Source: Zobellia uliginosa
GTDB taxonomy: Bacteria > Bacteroidota > Bacteroidia > Flavobacteriales > Flavobacteriaceae
Direction of reading: 5' to 3'
Length of the DNA: 64,000 nt
Assembly (NCBI RefSeq): GCF_018860745.1
Contig: NZ_JAHKPY010000014.1
Coordinates: 769,214 to 833,213 of the forward strand
Positions 8,654 to 16,837 of the stretch are shown in pieces. Numbering within the stretch: the stretch's first letter is position 1; each line of letters opens with the position of its first letter. The position numbers and the translations under genes were made by a program. A model generated the notes under the pieces. That model was not told the origin of the DNA. It did no database searches and was given only the letters and a program-made list of their open reading frames with translations.

Positions 8654-9733
8654 TTAGATTTTTGTTGAGGTTGTAGTGGTGCTTGTGTCTTCTGCTTTTT
8701 CTAAAGTAAAAGAGAATTCAGAACCTACGTCTATTTCACTTTCTACATATATCTTTTCTCCATGCGCCTCAACAATATGTTTTACAATGGCAAGGCCAAG
8801 ACCGGAACCACCTTCACTACGGCTTCCGCTTTTGTCCACACGGTAAAAACGTTCAAATAGGCGTGGTATATGTTGTTTGGGAATACCTTCGCCATTATCG
8901 GTTACCCTTACAATTACTTTGTTTTTAATCAGGTTTTCTACGCTTACCTCCGTGGTGCCATTGGTATGACCATATTTTATGGAGTTTACAAGAAAGTTGG
9001 TAAGTACCTGTTGTATTTTTTCTTTATCGGCAAAGACCATAATAGGCTCATCATACTCCATATCAAAAGTGAGTATGATTTTCTTTTTGGCCGATTTCAT
9101 TTCCAAGAGGTCAAAGACATTCTGAATAAGTTCAATAATATCAAAAGCTTCCTTCTTGAGGTTTAAGTCGCCTACCTCTAATTTGGTGATGAGGTCAAGA
9201 TCTTTCACGATATAGATAAGGCGGTCAACACCTTTGTTGGCACGTTGTAGGTACTTTTTACGAACGTTTTTATCGTCCATTGCACCATCTAGCAGTGTTT
9301 CTATGTAGCCCTGTACGGTAAAAAGAGGAGTTTTAAGCTCGTGCGATACGTTACCGAGGAAGTCTTTGCGGTATTCTTCCCTGATTTTAAGCGTGTCTAT
9401 TTCTACACGTTTGTCCTTGGCAAACTTCCCTATTTCTTCGGTTAGGGTTTTCATATCCGTTGTTATAGGCCCCGTAGTGATAGATGAGGTTTCCAACATG
9501 GCCACATCATCATATATTTTTTTTATACGACGGTAAATAAATCGCTCTATGCGTATTTGCATCACAATGAATGCTACAGGGAATAACAAAAGAGCAGAGA
9601 TGGTGACTATGATCCAATCAACTTTTCCCAAGAGATACAGGAACAAGACCAATAGCGAAATAAAAGTAAAGGTCACCATTAAGGAAGACCTTAACGCAAA
9701 GCGATATGACCTTCTTAGCTTAGCAGCAGCCAT
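8654..9733 (-). CDS. PhoR-like sensor histidine kinase
   Basis: 359-residue membrane kinase. Two hydrophobic helices (about residues 15-35 and 40-60) are joined by a very short loop (GKVDW), so there is no periplasmic sensor domain and no PAS domain. This suits sensing through a membrane partner, as PhoR does with the Pst system. The HisKA box FLGNVSHELKTPL carries the phospho-accepting His. The ATPase domain has the N box (NFLVNSIKYG), G1 DNGEGIP and G2 GGSGLGLAI. The cognate response regulator lies 111 bp upstream. Phosphate sensing is inferred from similarity and the phosphatase genes nearby; it is not proven by the sequence. Confidence 0.88.
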   Translation of the reverse strand: MAAAKLRRSYRFALRSSLMVTFTFISLLVLFLYLLGKVDWIIVTISALLLFPVAFIVMQIRIERFIYRRIKKIYDDVAMLETSSITTGPITTDMKTLTEEIGKFAKDKRVEIDTLKIREEYRKDFLGNVSHELKTPLFTVQGYIETLLDGAMDDKNVRKKYLQRANKGVDRLIYIVKDLDLITKLEVGDLNLKKEAFDIIELIQNVFDLLEMKSAKKKIILTFDMEYDEPIMVFADKEKIQQVLTNFLVNSIKYGHTNGTTEVSVENLIKNKVIVRVTDNGEGIPKQHIPRLFERFYRVDKSGSRSEGGSGLGLAIVKHIVEAHGEKIYVESEIDVGSEFSFTLEKAEDTSTTTTSTKI

Positions 9734-9844
9734 AAGAAACTAGTTTTATATTCGCTAAAAAACGGTTGTACATCATTGTTGGGCACCTCACGGCCCAAAA
9801 TTACTATAAAAATGACGTATAACTTAATTAATGTAGCTACTTAA

Positions 9845-10531
9845 TTAAAGAACGAACTTGTAACCCACTCCCTTAACGGTCTTAAAATGGTCTTCACCAA
9901 TTTTCTCACGAAGTTTTCTTATATGGACATCAATGGTACGCCCACCAACAACTACCTCATTACCCCAAACCCGATCAAGAATGACCTCTCTTTTAAAAAC
10001 CTTACTTGGTTTTGAAGTAAGCAATGCTAGCAGTTCAAATTCTTTTCTTGGCAAGACAATTTCTTTCCCGTCGTTTACGATTTTGTACTCTTCTCTATTG
10101 ATGATGATATTACCAACCTGTACGATATCTTCCTGTTGCGCGTTATCTTCTTTAAGTCTTCTCAATAGGGCTTTTACCTTACTTACCAATACTTTTGGTC
10201 TTATGGGCTTAGTAATATAATCATCTGCACCAGCGTCAAAACCGGCTACTTGGGAATAATCTTCGCCACGAGCGGTAAGAAAGGTGATGATGGAACTTTC
10301 AAGTCCAGAAGTTGCGCGAATGGTCTCGCAGGCTTCAATACCATCCATTTCCGGCATCATAACATCTAAGATAATTAAGTGTGGTTGCTTTTTCTTGGCC
10401 ATGGCAACACCTTCTACTCCGTTTTTCGCAGTAAAGACCTGATAGCCTTCATTAGTAAGATTATAACCCACTATTTCTAGTATATCTGGCTCATCGTCAA
10501 CAAGTAATATCTTAATGTCTTTCTTTTTCAT
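9845..10531 (-). CDS. OmpR/PhoB-family response regulator
   Basis: 228-residue DNA-binding regulator. The receiver domain has the acidic pair Asp12-Asp13, phospho-acceptor Asp56 in LIILDVMMPEMDG, the switch Thr and Lys in ITKPIRP. The C-terminal winged helix (about residues 130-228) contains the recognition region GGRTIDVHIRKLREKIG. It precedes the PhoR-like kinase and is divergent from the TonB-dependent receptor gene, so the 178-bp region between could be controlled by the regulator on both sides. PhoB is the most likely identity by position and similarity; another OmpR-type role is possible. Confidence 0.9.
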   Translation of the reverse strand: MKKKDIKILLVDDEPDILEIVGYNLTNEGYQVFTAKNGVEGVAMAKKKQPHLIILDVMMPEMDGIEACETIRATSGLESSIITFLTARGEDYSQVAGFDAGADDYITKPIRPKVLVSKVKALLRRLKEDNAQQEDIVQVGNIIINREEYKIVNDGKEIVLPRKEFELLALLTSKPSKVFKREVILDRVWGNEVVVGGRTIDVHIRKLREKIGEDHFKTVKGVGYKFVL

Positions 10532-10557
10532 AAGGTCTGTAAAGATGGTTAATTCGT

Positions 10558-10587
10558 CAAAAGTAAAGATAATACCGACATAGCAAA
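10558..10587 (-). promoter_or_regulatory. Predicted promoter of the response regulator gene
   Basis: On the minus strand a TTTG (10587-10584) is followed after 18 bases by TACTTTTG (10565-10558), an exact match to the Bacteroidota TTG-N17-23-TAnnTTTG promoter. It would start transcription about 20 bp before the ATG at 10531. This is the best two-part promoter match I found in the window. Confidence 0.6.
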
Positions 10588-10593
10588 GTCTCT

Positions 10594-10620
10594 TAACGTT
10601 GATTTAATATAGTAACGTTA
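10594..10620. promoter_or_regulatory. Direct repeat of TAACGTT between regulator and TonB receptor genes
   Basis: TAACGTT occurs at 10594-10600 and again at 10613-10619, a 19-bp step, just upstream of the predicted promoter of the response regulator. Related copies (GACGTTA and GGCGTTA) lie at 10679-10685 and 10691-10697, close to the TonB receptor start. A response regulator dimer binding site is plausible. No experimental site is known to me. Confidence 0.3.
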
Positions 10621-10709
10621 ACCTAACCTTATTGCAATAAAGGTTTAACATACGCGTAACTCGACTTTTACTTCACGTGACGTTATTTGCGGCGTTATAA
10701 AACTAGATA

Positions 10710-13538
10710 ATGAGACTAATATACTTTATTGCCCTTTGCTTTTTTTCATTTCAACTAAGCGCCCAAGATACGGGAAGCATTGTTGGTACACTTACCGATA
10801 AAGAAATGAATGATGACCCCCTGCCTTTTGCTAATGTAGTAATAAAAGGCACTACAACAGGTACTACCTCTGATTTTGATGGACTATATGAAATTGCCGG
10901 TGTTGAGCCAGGAACCTATGTGGTATCCTATAGTTATTTAGGGTACGAGACTGTAGATATTGCAGATGTAACTGTTGAGGCCGGGAAGGTGACAACAATT
11001 AATGTGCCAATGAGTGCGTCTGAAGGTGTATCGCTAGATGAGGTTGTAGTGACCACTACTGCGCGTAAAGATTCTGAAACGGCCCTTTTGTTGGATCAGA
11101 AGAAAGCAACGGAGATAAAAGAAAGTATAGGAGCAGTTGAGTTGGCTAAAATTGGCGTGTCCGATGCGGCTACGGCAACTACAAAGATATCCGGCGTTAC
11201 CACTAGTGAAGCTTCCGGAGATGTATTTGTAAGAGGTTTAGGGGACAGATATTTGTCTACAACCTTAAATGGTCTGCCAATTCCCTCTGATGATATCGAC
11301 AAAAAGAACATTAATCTTGGACTTTTTCCAACACGTGTACTTCAGAATGTAAGTATCAGCAAAACCTTTGCCGTTGATGGTTCTGCGGATGAGGCTTCGG
11401 GAGCTGTTAATATTACTTCTAGAGAACTTGCCGGTTCAAGTGAGCTTTCAATTGGAGTTTCTGGAGGAATAAACTCAAATGTAGCAAAAGACGGAGTCTA
11501 CAATAACTTTAAAGTATCACCAAATTCAAAAAATACGGATTTTGGTTTTTATGATCAAAGTCTTAATGCGCAACAGTTAATTACTAGACAGGGTTGGAAT
11601 ACTTTGCAACAAGAAAATCCTATGGATTATTCTATGTCTATTGCCGCAGGTAAAAAGTTCGCGGATAAGCTTTCTGTTTTTCTTAGTGCATCACATTCAC
11701 GTTCTTTTGAACATAGAGAAGGTTTGTTTAGACAATATCGTTCAAACTTTATTGATGATACGATTACGGATGCAACTACTTTCCGTAAGAAAATCGTGAA
11801 CACGGGTCTTTTAGATATTACCTATTTGGCCAATGAGAAAAACAAAATTAAGTCCAGTACTTTTTTCGTAAACAAATTAGATGAGTCTGTCTTTGAAGGT
11901 GGCCGTAATGGTGAGGCAACTATTTTTGAAGAGACTGCTCCATCCGAAGGTTTGTTCCAATTCATAAGAGACCAGAATACTAAGCAGACCAGATTGTTGG
12001 TTACCCAGTTAATAGGTAGACACCAACTAGGAGAAAAGAATACGTTACATTGGGCGGGAGGTTACAACTTCTTAAAGGCTGATGAACCTAATCGTATTCG
12101 TAATGAGGTGAATTTTGACCCGGATGGTACTTTTGTTCAATTGGGTAGAAACGGAGGTTTTCAACAAAGAAAATCTAGTCAGAATATTGAGGATATAGAA
12201 TATAGTGGTTACATCAAAGATGAATTAAAAATCATAGATGAAGAGACCAGAACTTTTAAAATGGATTTTGGAGTTTCTTACAGAAACAAGGAAAGAGATT
12301 TTAGTTCGGAATTTGTTGGTGTGGAAGAAAGAAGTACCAATGCTATAAATCCACCTTCTATAGATAACTTGGGAAGTATCTTCCGTCAATCTAATTTTGA
12401 TTCCGGACTTTTGGAAATTAACCTGTTAGGGTCTAATGCAAATGGAGAAAGAAAAGACTTGTACTTGGGTACTCTAGATTCAAAAGCTGCATTCTTCGCC
12501 TTTAATGTGGGTCTTGATAAATGGAATTTTGATGCGGGAATCAGATATCAAAGCGATGAGATAAATGTAACCTATGACATTGGTAACCTTTCACCTAGAA
12601 CAGGAGAAAGTAATCAAGATTATAGTAATTTCTATCCTAGTTTAAATATTAAGTATACTTTAAATGAGCTTCATGCATTACGTTTAGCAGTTAGCCGTAC
12701 TATAACATTACCTGAGTTCAAGGAAATTGCACCATTCAGTTATGTGTCGCCTACAGGGCAGATTAGCCGTGGTAACCCAGATTTAATAGCTTCTAAAGAT
12801 ATCAACCTTGATCTTAAATGGGAGTATTTCCCTTCTGCTGGTCAATTGGTTTCTGTTGCTGCTTTCTATAAAGATATTTCCGATCCAATAAACAGAGTTA
12901 GGGAAACAGGTTCTGCCGGTATTTTCTCTTATTTCAACTCTGGTGAGAAAGCTGAAATTTTTGGTCTTGAAGCCGAAACAAAGTTAGATTTGGTGAAGCC
13001 AATATTTAATGATGACGACGGTTCAGAATCTGGATATGACCTTAATATGGTTCTTAACGTAACACGCATGTGGCACCAACAGGATCTTAAGGAAATATAT
13101 AACGAAAACGGTACACTCGTAAGAAGTTTTCAATATAAAGGAATTACGGAGTCTGACCTGCAGGGTGCATCTGATTGGATTTTCAATACAAGTCTAAATT
13201 TTGAGGCCGCTACTGAAAATCCTTTTGCAGCTTCACTTACAGCCAATTACGCTTCCGATAAAATTTATTCTTTAGGAGTACCTACAGATCAGACCAACCG
13301 AGATATTTTTTATGATGATGCAGTTGTAGAAAAAGGATTTGTTGTTCTAAACGCCCTTATAAGTAAAGAGATAGGGGAGCATTTAAAGATTAGCCTTACG
13401 GGTCAAAACCTTTTAAACCCAAAAATTGAACAAACCCAGCTGGTGCGCAACCCAGTTACTGAAATTGAAACAGAACAGACTGTGCTTTCTTATACTACTG
13501 GTATGGATATTAGCCTAGGTCTTAGCTATAAATTTTAA
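10710..13538 (+). CDS. TonB-dependent outer-membrane receptor
   Basis: 942-residue outer-membrane transporter. A signal peptide (MRLIYFIALCFFSFQLSAQ) is followed by a CarboxypepD_reg-like beta-sandwich (about residues 20-105), a plug domain (about 115-230, with the VRGLGDRYLSTTLNGLPIP block) and a 22-strand-type barrel ending in GLSYKF. It lacks the extended SusC-type plug features seen in the receptor at 20334-23399, and no SusD partner follows. The downstream partner is instead a repeated beta-rich lipoprotein 48 bp away. Its position divergent from the PhoB/PhoR-like genes suggests uptake of a phosphorus compound, by inference only. Confidence 0.9.
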   Translation: MRLIYFIALCFFSFQLSAQDTGSIVGTLTDKEMNDDPLPFANVVIKGTTTGTTSDFDGLYEIAGVEPGTYVVSYSYLGYETVDIADVTVEAGKVTTINVPMSASEGVSLDEVVVTTTARKDSETALLLDQKKATEIKESIGAVELAKIGVSDAATATTKISGVTTSEASGDVFVRGLGDRYLSTTLNGLPIPSDDIDKKNINLGLFPTRVLQNVSISKTFAVDGSADEASGAVNITSRELAGSSELSIGVSGGINSNVAKDGVYNNFKVSPNSKNTDFGFYDQSLNAQQLITRQGWNTLQQENPMDYSMSIAAGKKFADKLSVFLSASHSRSFEHREGLFRQYRSNFIDDTITDATTFRKKIVNTGLLDITYLANEKNKIKSSTFFVNKLDESVFEGGRNGEATIFEETAPSEGLFQFIRDQNTKQTRLLVTQLIGRHQLGEKNTLHWAGGYNFLKADEPNRIRNEVNFDPDGTFVQLGRNGGFQQRKSSQNIEDIEYSGYIKDELKIIDEETRTFKMDFGVSYRNKERDFSSEFVGVEERSTNAINPPSIDNLGSIFRQSNFDSGLLEINLLGSNANGERKDLYLGTLDSKAAFFAFNVGLDKWNFDAGIRYQSDEINVTYDIGNLSPRTGESNQDYSNFYPSLNIKYTLNELHALRLAVSRTITLPEFKEIAPFSYVSPTGQISRGNPDLIASKDINLDLKWEYFPSAGQLVSVAAFYKDISDPINRVRETGSAGIFSYFNSGEKAEIFGLEAETKLDLVKPIFNDDDGSESGYDLNMVLNVTRMWHQQDLKEIYNENGTLVRSFQYKGITESDLQGASDWIFNTSLNFEAATENPFAASLTANYASDKIYSLGVPTDQTNRDIFYDDAVVEKGFVVLNALISKEIGEHLKISLTGQNLLNPKIEQTQLVRNPVTEIETEQTVLSYTTGMDISLGLSYKF

Positions 13539-13586
13539 TTATTATCTAAATAAATAATCAAATCTTTAATCTTTAAAATGTTAATT

Positions 13587-15635
13587 ATGAAATTGAAAAC
13601 GAGAAACTTTGTAAAAGTTTTGGCAATGGTAGCCGCCATTACCTTTTCAAGTTGTAGTAGCGATGACAATGCTCCGGACGATGGACCTGATGCAACTGTA
13701 CCTACTTGTACCGATGGAATTCAGAACGGTGATGAAACGGGTATTGACTGTGGTGGTGCTTGTGCGGCATGTGAGGCAACTGAAGAAGGAACTACTCTAA
13801 CGGGAACATTAACAGAGGAGAGAACTCTAGATGCTACCAAGACCTATGATTTAGAAAAAAGCTATAGTATTGAAGCTGGTGGTAAATTAATTATTCCTGC
13901 AGGAACGGTAATTAACGCTACAGTTGAGTCTGGTGATGAAACTGAAACTTTTATCGTTGTTCAGAAAGGTGGTGAGATTGATGTTCAAGGTACAGCTGCT
14001 GCACCGGTAACAATGCAGTCTACAGGTGGCGAACCAGGACAATGGGGTGGTTTGGTAATCTTAGGAGATGCTACTACAACAGCTGGTATAGATGCTACTG
14101 CAGAGGTAAGTAACTTCAAGTATGGTGGTACTGCTGATGATGATAACTCAGGTTCTATAAAATACTTGATCATTAAGCATGCGGGTGCACAAATTAATGC
14201 TGAGTCTCAGTACAACGGTCTTACACTTTATGCTGTAGGTTCTGGAACTACTATTGACAATGTTGCAATGATAGATGGTGAGGATGATGGTGTTGAGTTC
14301 TTTGGTGGAACAGTTTCAGCATCTAACCTATACTTTGAGAATAACCAAGATGATTCTATTGACTGGACAGAAGGCTGGAACGGTACGGTTACAAATGCAT
14401 ACGTATTACATACAGAAGAAGGTTTCTCTACTGCTGTTGAAGCAGATAAGGATAACGGTAACCCTAAGTTGATAAACTTTACTGCTGTTTCAACTGTTGG
14501 TGGTACTGCTTTACAGTTTAAAGCTACTTCTGGTGCTACGATCACTGGTCTTTCTTTAAGCGGTTACGATACTTCAATTGATATGAAAGATGATGGTCCT
14601 TTGGCCAATGTAATTATCGAAGGTGAAGATGGTGATCCAGAAAACAGCTATAATGCTAATGCAACTGTTGATGTTGCCATATTTGACTGGGTTAATGCAG
14701 ATGCCGTTGTAGGTGGAAGTAGTATCCTAACAGGAAACATAACTAGCGACCTTACATTGGACGCTTCTATAAGCTATCTTTTAACTACAAGCTTAAGTGT
14801 TGAGTCTGGTGCTACGCTAACTATTCCTGCTGGAACTAAAATCAGTGCTCAGGTTGAGTCTGGTGATGAAACTGAAACTTTTATCGTTGTTCAAAAAGGA
14901 GCTATGATTATGGTTGAGGGTACTGAAGAGAATCCAGTTATTATGACTTCTACGAATGGTAACGCTGGTGACTGGGGCGGTTTGGTCCTTTTAGGAGATG
15001 CTACTACAACAGCCGGTGTAGATGCTACTGCTGAGGTGAGTAACTTTAAGTACGGTGGTGCTGCAGATGATGATAATTCAGGTTCTATTAAATACTTGAT
15101 TATTGAAAATGCAGGAGCACAGATAAACGCTGAGTCTCAATATAACGGTCTTACGCTCTATGCTGTAGGTTCTGGAACTACTATTGACAATGTTGCCATG
15201 ATCGATGGTGATGATGACGGTGTTGAGTTCTTTGGTGGTACGGTTTCTGCTTCTAACCTTTACTTTGAGAATAATCAAGATGATTCTATTGACTGGACAG
15301 AAGGTTGGAACGGTACAGTTACAACTGCATATGTTCTTCACAATGTAGAAGGTTTTTCTACTGCTGTTGAAGCGGATAAAGCTAATGGTAACCCTAAATT
15401 GATTGACTTTACTGCTGTTTCAACAGTAGGAGGAACTGCTCTTCAGTTTAAAGCTACTTCTGGTGCTACTTTAACTAACGTTAGCCTTACAGGTTATGAT
15501 ACAAACGTTGATATGAAAGATGCTGGTCCTCTTGAAAATGTAATTGTTGATGAAACTGCACTTACATCTGCTGAGGACGATGTTTTCAACGGAACTGCCG
15601 TTGATGTTGCCATCTTTGATTGGGCTACAAAATAA
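13587..15635 (+). CDS. Surface lipoprotein of two near-identical beta-helix-like repeats
   Basis: 682-residue lipoprotein, start taken at ATG 13587 because it gives a compact type II signal peptide (an upstream ATG at 13578 adds three residues). The lipidated Cys (residue 23) sits in FSSC and is followed by SSDD, the acidic pattern linked to surface export of Bacteroidota lipoproteins. A Cys-rich linker with the CTDGIQNGDETGIDCGG pattern comes next. The rest is two copies of a roughly 300-residue unit rich in short beta strands and Gly/Asn turns, probably a right-handed parallel beta-helix. Paired with the TonB receptor upstream, it may be the ligand-capture partner. I know no characterised homologue. 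Confidence 0.82.
   Translation: MKLKTRNFVKVLAMVAAITFSSCSSDDNAPDDGPDATVPTCTDGIQNGDETGIDCGGACAACEATEEGTTLTGTLTEERTLDATKTYDLEKSYSIEAGGKLIIPAGTVINATVESGDETETFIVVQKGGEIDVQGTAAAPVTMQSTGGEPGQWGGLVILGDATTTAGIDATAEVSNFKYGGTADDDNSGSIKYLIIKHAGAQINAESQYNGLTLYAVGSGTTIDNVAMIDGEDDGVEFFGGTVSASNLYFENNQDDSIDWTEGWNGTVTNAYVLHTEEGFSTAVEADKDNGNPKLINFTAVSTVGGTALQFKATSGATITGLSLSGYDTSIDMKDDGPLANVIIEGEDGDPENSYNANATVDVAIFDWVNADAVVGGSSILTGNITSDLTLDASISYLLTTSLSVESGATLTIPAGTKISAQVESGDETETFIVVQKGAMIMVEGTEENPVIMTSTNGNAGDWGGLVLLGDATTTAGVDATAEVSNFKYGGAADDDNSGSIKYLIIENAGAQINAESQYNGLTLYAVGSGTTIDNVAMIDGDDDGVEFFGGTVSASNLYFENNQDDSIDWTEGWNGTVTTAYVLHNVEGFSTAVEADKANGNPKLIDFTAVSTVGGTALQFKATSGATLTNVSLTGYDTNVDMKDAGPLENVIVDETALTSAEDDVFNGTAVDVAIFDWATK
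13794..14690 (+). repeat. Tandem repeat unit 1 within the lipoprotein gene
   Basis: First copy of a unit that recurs at a constant offset of 930 bp. Matches start at the LTGTL/LTGNI segment and end at DVAIFDW. Only near the end does the offset change, to 933, showing a one-codon indel. Confidence 0.95.
14724..15623 (+). repeat. Tandem repeat unit 2 within the lipoprotein gene
   Basis: Second copy. The central part (about 14980-15470) encodes almost the same protein as copy 1, and most differences between the copies are at third codon positions. The first about 200 bases are more diverged. This points to duplication followed by purifying selection or gene conversion. Confidence 0.95.
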
Positions 15636-15662
15636 AGAACTACATTAAGTTAAATGTATTTT

Positions 15663-15687
15663 AAACCCCGCAATAGCGGGGTTTTTT
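15663..15687 (+). terminator. Rho-independent terminator after the lipoprotein gene
   Basis: Stem CCCCGC (15666-15671) and GCGGGG (15676-15681), extended by flanking AAA/TTT pairs, loop AATA, then six T. It closes the TonB receptor-lipoprotein unit and lies between convergent genes, so it may also act weakly on the leftward transcript. Confidence 0.9.
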
Positions 15688-15721
15688 GTTTCCAATTAAA
15701 TCATAAGCTCTTAATCGTTAT

Positions 15722-16825
15722 CTAAACTTTTATATAAATCTTCTTTTTGTCCAGCCATAGACCAAGGCTCCAGCAAAATAACATAAAGACTATAGCAAAG
15801 GCAAAGGAGCCAAAGTAAGGACCAATCCAACTAAATCCTTTTTGATAAACATAACTGAATAGGCTTTGCTCACCATCAACACGAATAAAATGCATACCTA
15901 TAGCTACGTATTCGGAGAGCAAATAAATGAATAATGGGTTTTTTCCAAAGATTTCAAAGAAGTTATAGTTAATCGGTTTTTTTACAAATTCTATAGTATA
16001 AATTAAGATGGATAATACCACAATGTCAAGGCCAACGGTAAGTACTACAAAAGAACTGCTCCATAGTTTCTTGTTTACCGGAAAACCAAGGTCCCACAAA
16101 TAGGCAATGACTAGTAGACCCGCTCCTGCAAGTAACATCTTGGCAAGTTTTTCATAATTTATTCCTCCATCTATAATATACTTTCCTATGAGATAACCGC
16201 CCAGAACATTGCAAATAGAAGGTAAGGTACTCAATAGGCCTTCAGGGTCAAAAGGAATGCCGTTCCCCATATATAGATGGCTGTCACCAAGAATAAGACG
16301 GTCTACGGTTCTGGCAAAGTTTCCTTCTAAGGTGTAGTCTCCAAAGGCACTTAGTATGCCCCAATATCCTAAAAGTATTACCACAGACGCTATAATCAGT
16401 TGCTTGTTGGTTAAAAAGTATATCATCACCGCACCAATAAAATAACATAAAGCTATGCGCTGGAGTACCCCAAGAATGCGTGTTTCACTAAACGGTACGG
16501 CAGCAAGGTCACCGGTTTCTGTCCAAGAGACAAATGGAATCCAATACATGGTATATCCCAGTAGGAATATGATTAAAGTCCGTTTTGCTATTTTTTTAAA
16601 GACTTCGGATAAAGGCTTGTCCACCCATTTTGCCTTTACAAAAGCAAAGGCATTGCCAACCGCAAAGAGGAAAGAAGGAAAAACCAAATCGGTAGGGGTA
16701 AAGCCATGCCATTTGGCATGTAAAAGAGGTGAAAAGGTAGAGCTCCAGTCGCCAGGGGTATTAACAATAATCATTAGGCATACGGTTAATCCCCGGAATA
16801 CATCGAGCGCTTTAAATCTTTTCAT
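15722..16825 (-). CDS. Multi-pass membrane acyltransferase, COG4299 / DUF5009 (HGSNAT-like)
   Basis: 367-residue integral membrane protein with about ten helices. The N-terminal block RFKALDVFRGLTVCLMI and the HGFTPTDLVFP segment with its conserved His and Asp match the COG4299 family. This family includes heparan-alpha-glucosaminide N-acetyltransferase, which moves acetyl groups from cytoplasmic acetyl-CoA to glycans across a membrane; bacterial members sit in many carbohydrate clusters. It starts 12 bp after the phosphatase gene and so is in its operon. The acceptor is unknown. Acetylation of a sugar released in the periplasm is a reasonable guess. Confidence 0.82.
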   Translation of the reverse strand: MKRFKALDVFRGLTVCLMIIVNTPGDWSSTFSPLLHAKWHGFTPTDLVFPSFLFAVGNAFAFVKAKWVDKPLSEVFKKIAKRTLIIFLLGYTMYWIPFVSWTETGDLAAVPFSETRILGVLQRIALCYFIGAVMIYFLTNKQLIIASVVILLGYWGILSAFGDYTLEGNFARTVDRLILGDSHLYMGNGIPFDPEGLLSTLPSICNVLGGYLIGKYIIDGGINYEKLAKMLLAGAGLLVIAYLWDLGFPVNKKLWSSSFVVLTVGLDIVVLSILIYTIEFVKKPINYNFFEIFGKNPLFIYLLSEYVAIGMHFIRVDGEQSLFSYVYQKGFSWIGPYFGSFAFAIVFMLFCWSLGLWLDKKKIYIKV

Positions 16826-16837
16826 GGTCGGTTACTT

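Noticed and set aside
13794-15623. CRISPR or satellite-like repeat
   Set aside because: The repeat is a coding duplication of 310 codons in frame, not a spaced short repeat. No CRISPR array was seen anywhere in the window.
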